From Amphirosellinia nigrospora (taxonomy: Eukaryota; Ascomycota; Sordariomycetes; Xylariales; Xylariaceae): a stretch of DNA of 64,000 nucleotides. The notes under the pieces were generated by a model. The model did not search any database. It worked only from the letters and a program-made list of their open reading frames with translations, and was not told the DNA's origin. A program made the translations under genes and the position numbers. This document shows, in pieces, positions 61,012 through 64,000 of the stretch. Position 1 is the stretch's first letter; each line of letters starts with the position of its first letter. The DNA lies in assembly GCA_004123355.1 (NCBI GenBank), contig SCHM01000003.1:4235058-4299057 (forward strand), in the 5' to 3' direction.

Positions 61012-61718
61012 CTAATAGTCGTAGGTGAGCTTTAAGAAACCGATCGTGTCTCTTTTGTCAAGTTCCCATCTGGTGAAATTTTCTGTGCCCATGAGTCTCA
61101 AAAGATAATATTCTCCAGCAACGCCCGCCCAGTTATCAACAAAGCCAAACGTCGAGGAGCCCTCTGCCCCAATGAACACACCCGGTATCTGCTGGTCATC
61201 GATGAAATGCCAATATGGCTGCAATGGTATGTTCGCGTACTTGTCTTCCAAAAACCCGAAACCCAGTGCCCCTTCAAGGGTCGGGTCGCCGGAGATGACC
61301 AGCTCTTGCCATGTCGCCTCAGCACCGGGTCGTCGTGCTCAGCTGCGCTTGCAGGGTGTTATTAAAACAGCGCATCGTAATGTTCCGTGTGGCTACGGAG
61401 GCTGGGGCCATGACCTGGAAGCCAGTCAGTCGCTTCCTCATGGACATGATGGTTCCTCTGATTCTGATTGACTGGGCTCACATATCCGTATTGATGTGCC
61501 CCGTCGACATAGTACGCGGCGTTCAGCGCGATACCGTCGACCGCCCGGCCGGTCGAGTCTGCCACAGCGATAAATGGACCGGCATTGCTGCCGTCGAATC
61601 CAGGATATGACGTGCACGATGTGCCGATTGGGACCGCCGTGACGTTTGGGGCGGCCACAGCTATTGCAATGTGCGAGCACAGCACGACGGCCGTTATCTT
61701 GGTTCTCCAGATCTTCAT
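61012..61718 (-). CDS. Secreted protein of unknown function
   Basis: The start at 61718 encodes a signal peptide (MKIWRTKITAVVLCSHIAIA, then VAAPN). The mature part begins with a glycosylation site NVT and TSCTSYPGFDGSNAGPFIAV, DSTGRAVDGIALNAAYYVDG. The C-terminal half (61251-61012) reads PLQPYWHFIDDQQIPGVFIG, AEGSSTFGFVDNWAGVAGEY and NFTRWELDKRDTIGFLKLTY. The segment between can be read as NITMRCFNNTLQAQLSTTTR if one base is missing near 61459 and another near 61328; alternatively an unrecognised intron lies there. Total length is about 230 residues, with few cysteines and several N-glycosylation sites. I recognise no family; a secreted structural or host-interaction protein is possible. Confidence 0.6.
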
Positions 61719-62558
61719 GTTGACGGTCGCATGATAAAAATTAGAGATGGAATCTCGTCGTATCTAGGAACAAAGGTTAATGGCTTCGGTTTTTCCTGAT
61801 GTCGCTTATCACCCGGATGCTTGAGACCCCCAATGTATGGTGCGCGTAATCCCTCGATAGCCGCCCGAGATTGGCTGGATAATACGGTTGTACTATATTA
61901 TAGAGTGCGATCCAGGCATCAACCGCGCATTCTAGAATCCTAGGTCTTTGTAATTCCTAAGACGTCTTCATTTACCGATGTATCATCTCATGGCCTTGGA
62001 TGGAGTGGCCGCCTCAGGCGTGTCGGTATATTATAGCTAAGTACATATCCATTCTAGGGAGTATCAGTGGCCAACAAAGAAGCGCATGAACTTTGTAGCG
62101 CGCCTACTGCACTTCTTGCGAATGCGATGAAAAAATATGACATGATAATATCGGAGTATCCATCTGCAGTTAGTGAAGTATACAGCTCCTCGTCGTTACT
62201 GACACGACATAACGAGCAAACATGACTCCTCGTCTATTCCTTTTTATAAGCCGATGCGATGATAGGTTATCGTCACTCATAAACTTCGCATTCCGGCCTT
62301 CCAACCCATCTTGCTCCTCATCGTGATCTGTCTGATTTGTTCTCCCCAATCCAAGTATAGTACGAATTTATGCCATGCCAGCCAAATCACATCATCGCGT
62401 GCTTCTCATCGAAGTGCCGGCCGTCGAAGAGTATAATTGTTTGTTTTTGGAGATGTCAAAACTATTTGAACCGTTAGTTCATAATCCACAGCCATCGAGA
62501 TCAAAACTCGAAGAAAAACACTAACCGGATCGTCTTGCGCATAACTTGACAGCCTTTC
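61719..62558. other. Intergenic, nothing recognised
   Basis: About 840 bp, mostly upstream DNA of the secreted-protein gene. No open frame or repeat stood out. Confidence 0.45.
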
Positions 62559-62759
62559 TTAATCCGACCAATAAGGGCAGTCGTTGCCATTACAATACTG
62601 GTCCTTTAGCCAACGTGGCAGTCCCATCGTGATCTTCTCACAATACCGCGGCCGACGCTGGGCCTTCTTGCACTTCACCAGCTCGAACTTGTCTTTTCCC
62701 CTCTCTGGGTCCTGGACACGACAGCCACACATGTAAAAGAAATCGTGCTGCTGACACAT
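62559..62759 (-). CDS. Cysteine-rich miniprotein, 66 aa
   Basis: A single-exon frame from ATG 62759: MCQQHDFFYMCGCRVQDPER, then a basic middle (KFELVKCKKAQRRPRYCEKI) and a tail ending CNGNDCPYWSD. Seven cysteines, including CGC and CNGNDC pairs, and no signal peptide suggest a small cytosolic metal-binding or knuckle-like protein. It resembles in style the short Cys-rich hypothetical proteins common in ascomycete genomes, but I cannot name a family. Its coding character is supported only by composition and cysteine spacing. Confidence 0.5.
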   Translation of the reverse strand: MCQQHDFFYMCGCRVQDPERGKDKFELVKCKKAQRRPRYCEKITMGLPRWLKDQYCNGNDCPYWSD

Positions 62760-64000
62760 TTTCCCTTCCTGATATGCTCTCCTCCTTCCGCTCTTTCACG
62801 TCGTAAGCGCGTGGGATCTCAGTGTTACCGAGAGGTCAAAGCTCTTGCTTTTTCCAACGAAGCAGATCGCGATTTGGGTATGTATTTTTAGATAATGAAG
62901 CTGGAAACCGTGCCTGGAATTCACACAAAGAGGCGCCTCGTGATGTTGCAGCTTTGTTGCTGTTTTCTTTATCCCTTTACACTGCGCAGAGTCGCTGGTG
63001 GAAACTAGTGGAAAAGCCGAATCTTGGCCAACGACTTATTTAAAAGGGTGCAACAGTTGGTGCATGGCGGCACAAGACGGAACTCGGCATCGCACAGAGA
63101 GTTATTCCACCATGTAAGGGAGTTGCGCAGATGATTGCTTGCCCATTTATATCCCTGATGACACCCTTTCAATTTCAGGAAGGGTGGACGGCTGGATAGA
63201 GTTCAGCCCTATGTTAGCGTATGTTAGACTCAATATATAAGGATCATAGTTATGTATAAATTGTTCACTTTTGATGTTATTGGCCCCTCCTACGTTTAAT
63301 TAAGTTGAATCAGAAGATGCTGCAGCGTTACCCGCGTTACTCGGCGTGCAGTACCACAGAGCTGTGGGTACTGTTGTTTCAAACCAGCGCATTGCGCGCC
63401 ACTTGATTTTTCAAAGTTGCTTGTTAAATTCAGTGCTTAGGGAGATATAAATTGCAATAATTTTGTATAAAGTAAGGGGCCATCAAAATGTATCCCTACT
63501 TAATGTAGGCGGGAAATAGTTACGTACGATACCTTACGCTCATCTAGCTATATTCATGACCTAGTCTCGAGTATGTGTGACACGCGATAGATAATAAAAC
63601 ATGTTTATTTCGATACCGAAGTACTTTGATCAGGTAAAGGGGTACCCAACCTTTGTCACTATGCATCTGAATATGAATATTATCGCTTGAAGGAATGGGG
63701 GACTTCTGGCTAGGGATAGAAAACTAATAACAGAAAATTACCCTTCATTATAGAGATATTTTTATACCATTTGATCTTGATTCGTCGTTTCAACCGCTAG
63801 TTCCACGGTCGCTTTTTTGCTTGATGTTCGCTTCAATTCAAACATCCTAGTATAGTTGAAGAAATAATCCACCATGTTGGAAGAGTTTATCACATTTAGT
63901 AATCGGGTGGTCTTGTTCCGAAAGTCTGGGCTTGTTAGGTCATAGGAACTACTGAATAACCTTCCCCTGATAATCTTGATACAGAGTGGCTGTCAGAAGA
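62760..64000. other. AT-rich window end, no gene seen
   Basis: About 1.2 kb upstream of the miniprotein, AT-rich toward the window edge. A 73-codon plus-strand frame at 62822 has no recognised relatives and the sequence carries no terminal repeat that I could find. Confidence 0.4.

Overview
The window is nuclear DNA of a filamentous ascomycete (Pezizomycotina, probably Sordariomycetes-like). Genes have short introns (about 50-150 bp) with GT...CTRAC...AG signals, and gene content is typical: ATG11, a CENP-H kinetochore subunit, an NHP6-type HMG protein, a Zn(II)2Cys6 regulator, an MFS exporter, a CSC1/OSCA channel, FAD synthase, an ENA-type P-type ATPase, dolichol-phosphate mannosyltransferase, an amidoligase-family gene and small secreted proteins.

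Layout. 0.2-11.2 kb: a coiled-coil hypothetical gene (-), a TA-flanked MITE, mitochondrial ribosomal protein bL9m (+), ATG11 (-), a near-perfect 192-bp hairpin MITE, a duplicated 88-bp block and CENP-H (+). 11.2-18.2 kb: gene-poor, holding NHP6 (+). 18.2-24.2 kb: two fungal multi-exon genes on +, the second with a CorA-like C-terminal membrane domain. 24.7-29.5 kb: Zn2Cys6 regulator followed by an MFS transporter, same strand. 31.4-36.9 kb: a small repeat protein (+), a secreted endonuclease/exonuclease/phosphatase-fold enzyme (-) and a CSC1-like channel (-). 37-43.6 kb: gene desert with two solo LTRs, each with its own perfect 5-bp target duplication. 43.6-53.7 kb: AT-hook protein (-), FAD1 (-), ENA-type ATPase (+), DPM1 (+). 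53.9-64 kb: SDR (-), a decayed LTR, a seven-exon amidoligase gene (-) with two sister introns, a PCI/CSN8-like protein (+), a secreted protein (-) and a Cys-rich miniprotein (-).

Many conserved genes left of about 53.7 kb need one-base corrections, mostly one base missing in a short homopolymer, to restore the family reading frame. Because this hits many unrelated housekeeping genes with sequence otherwise well conserved, it looks like residual indel error of a long-read assembly rather than gene death. The SDR, amidoligase and PCI-like genes further right read through cleanly. I saw no operon-like system. The most unusual feature is the amidoligase gene with its two look-alike neighbouring introns.
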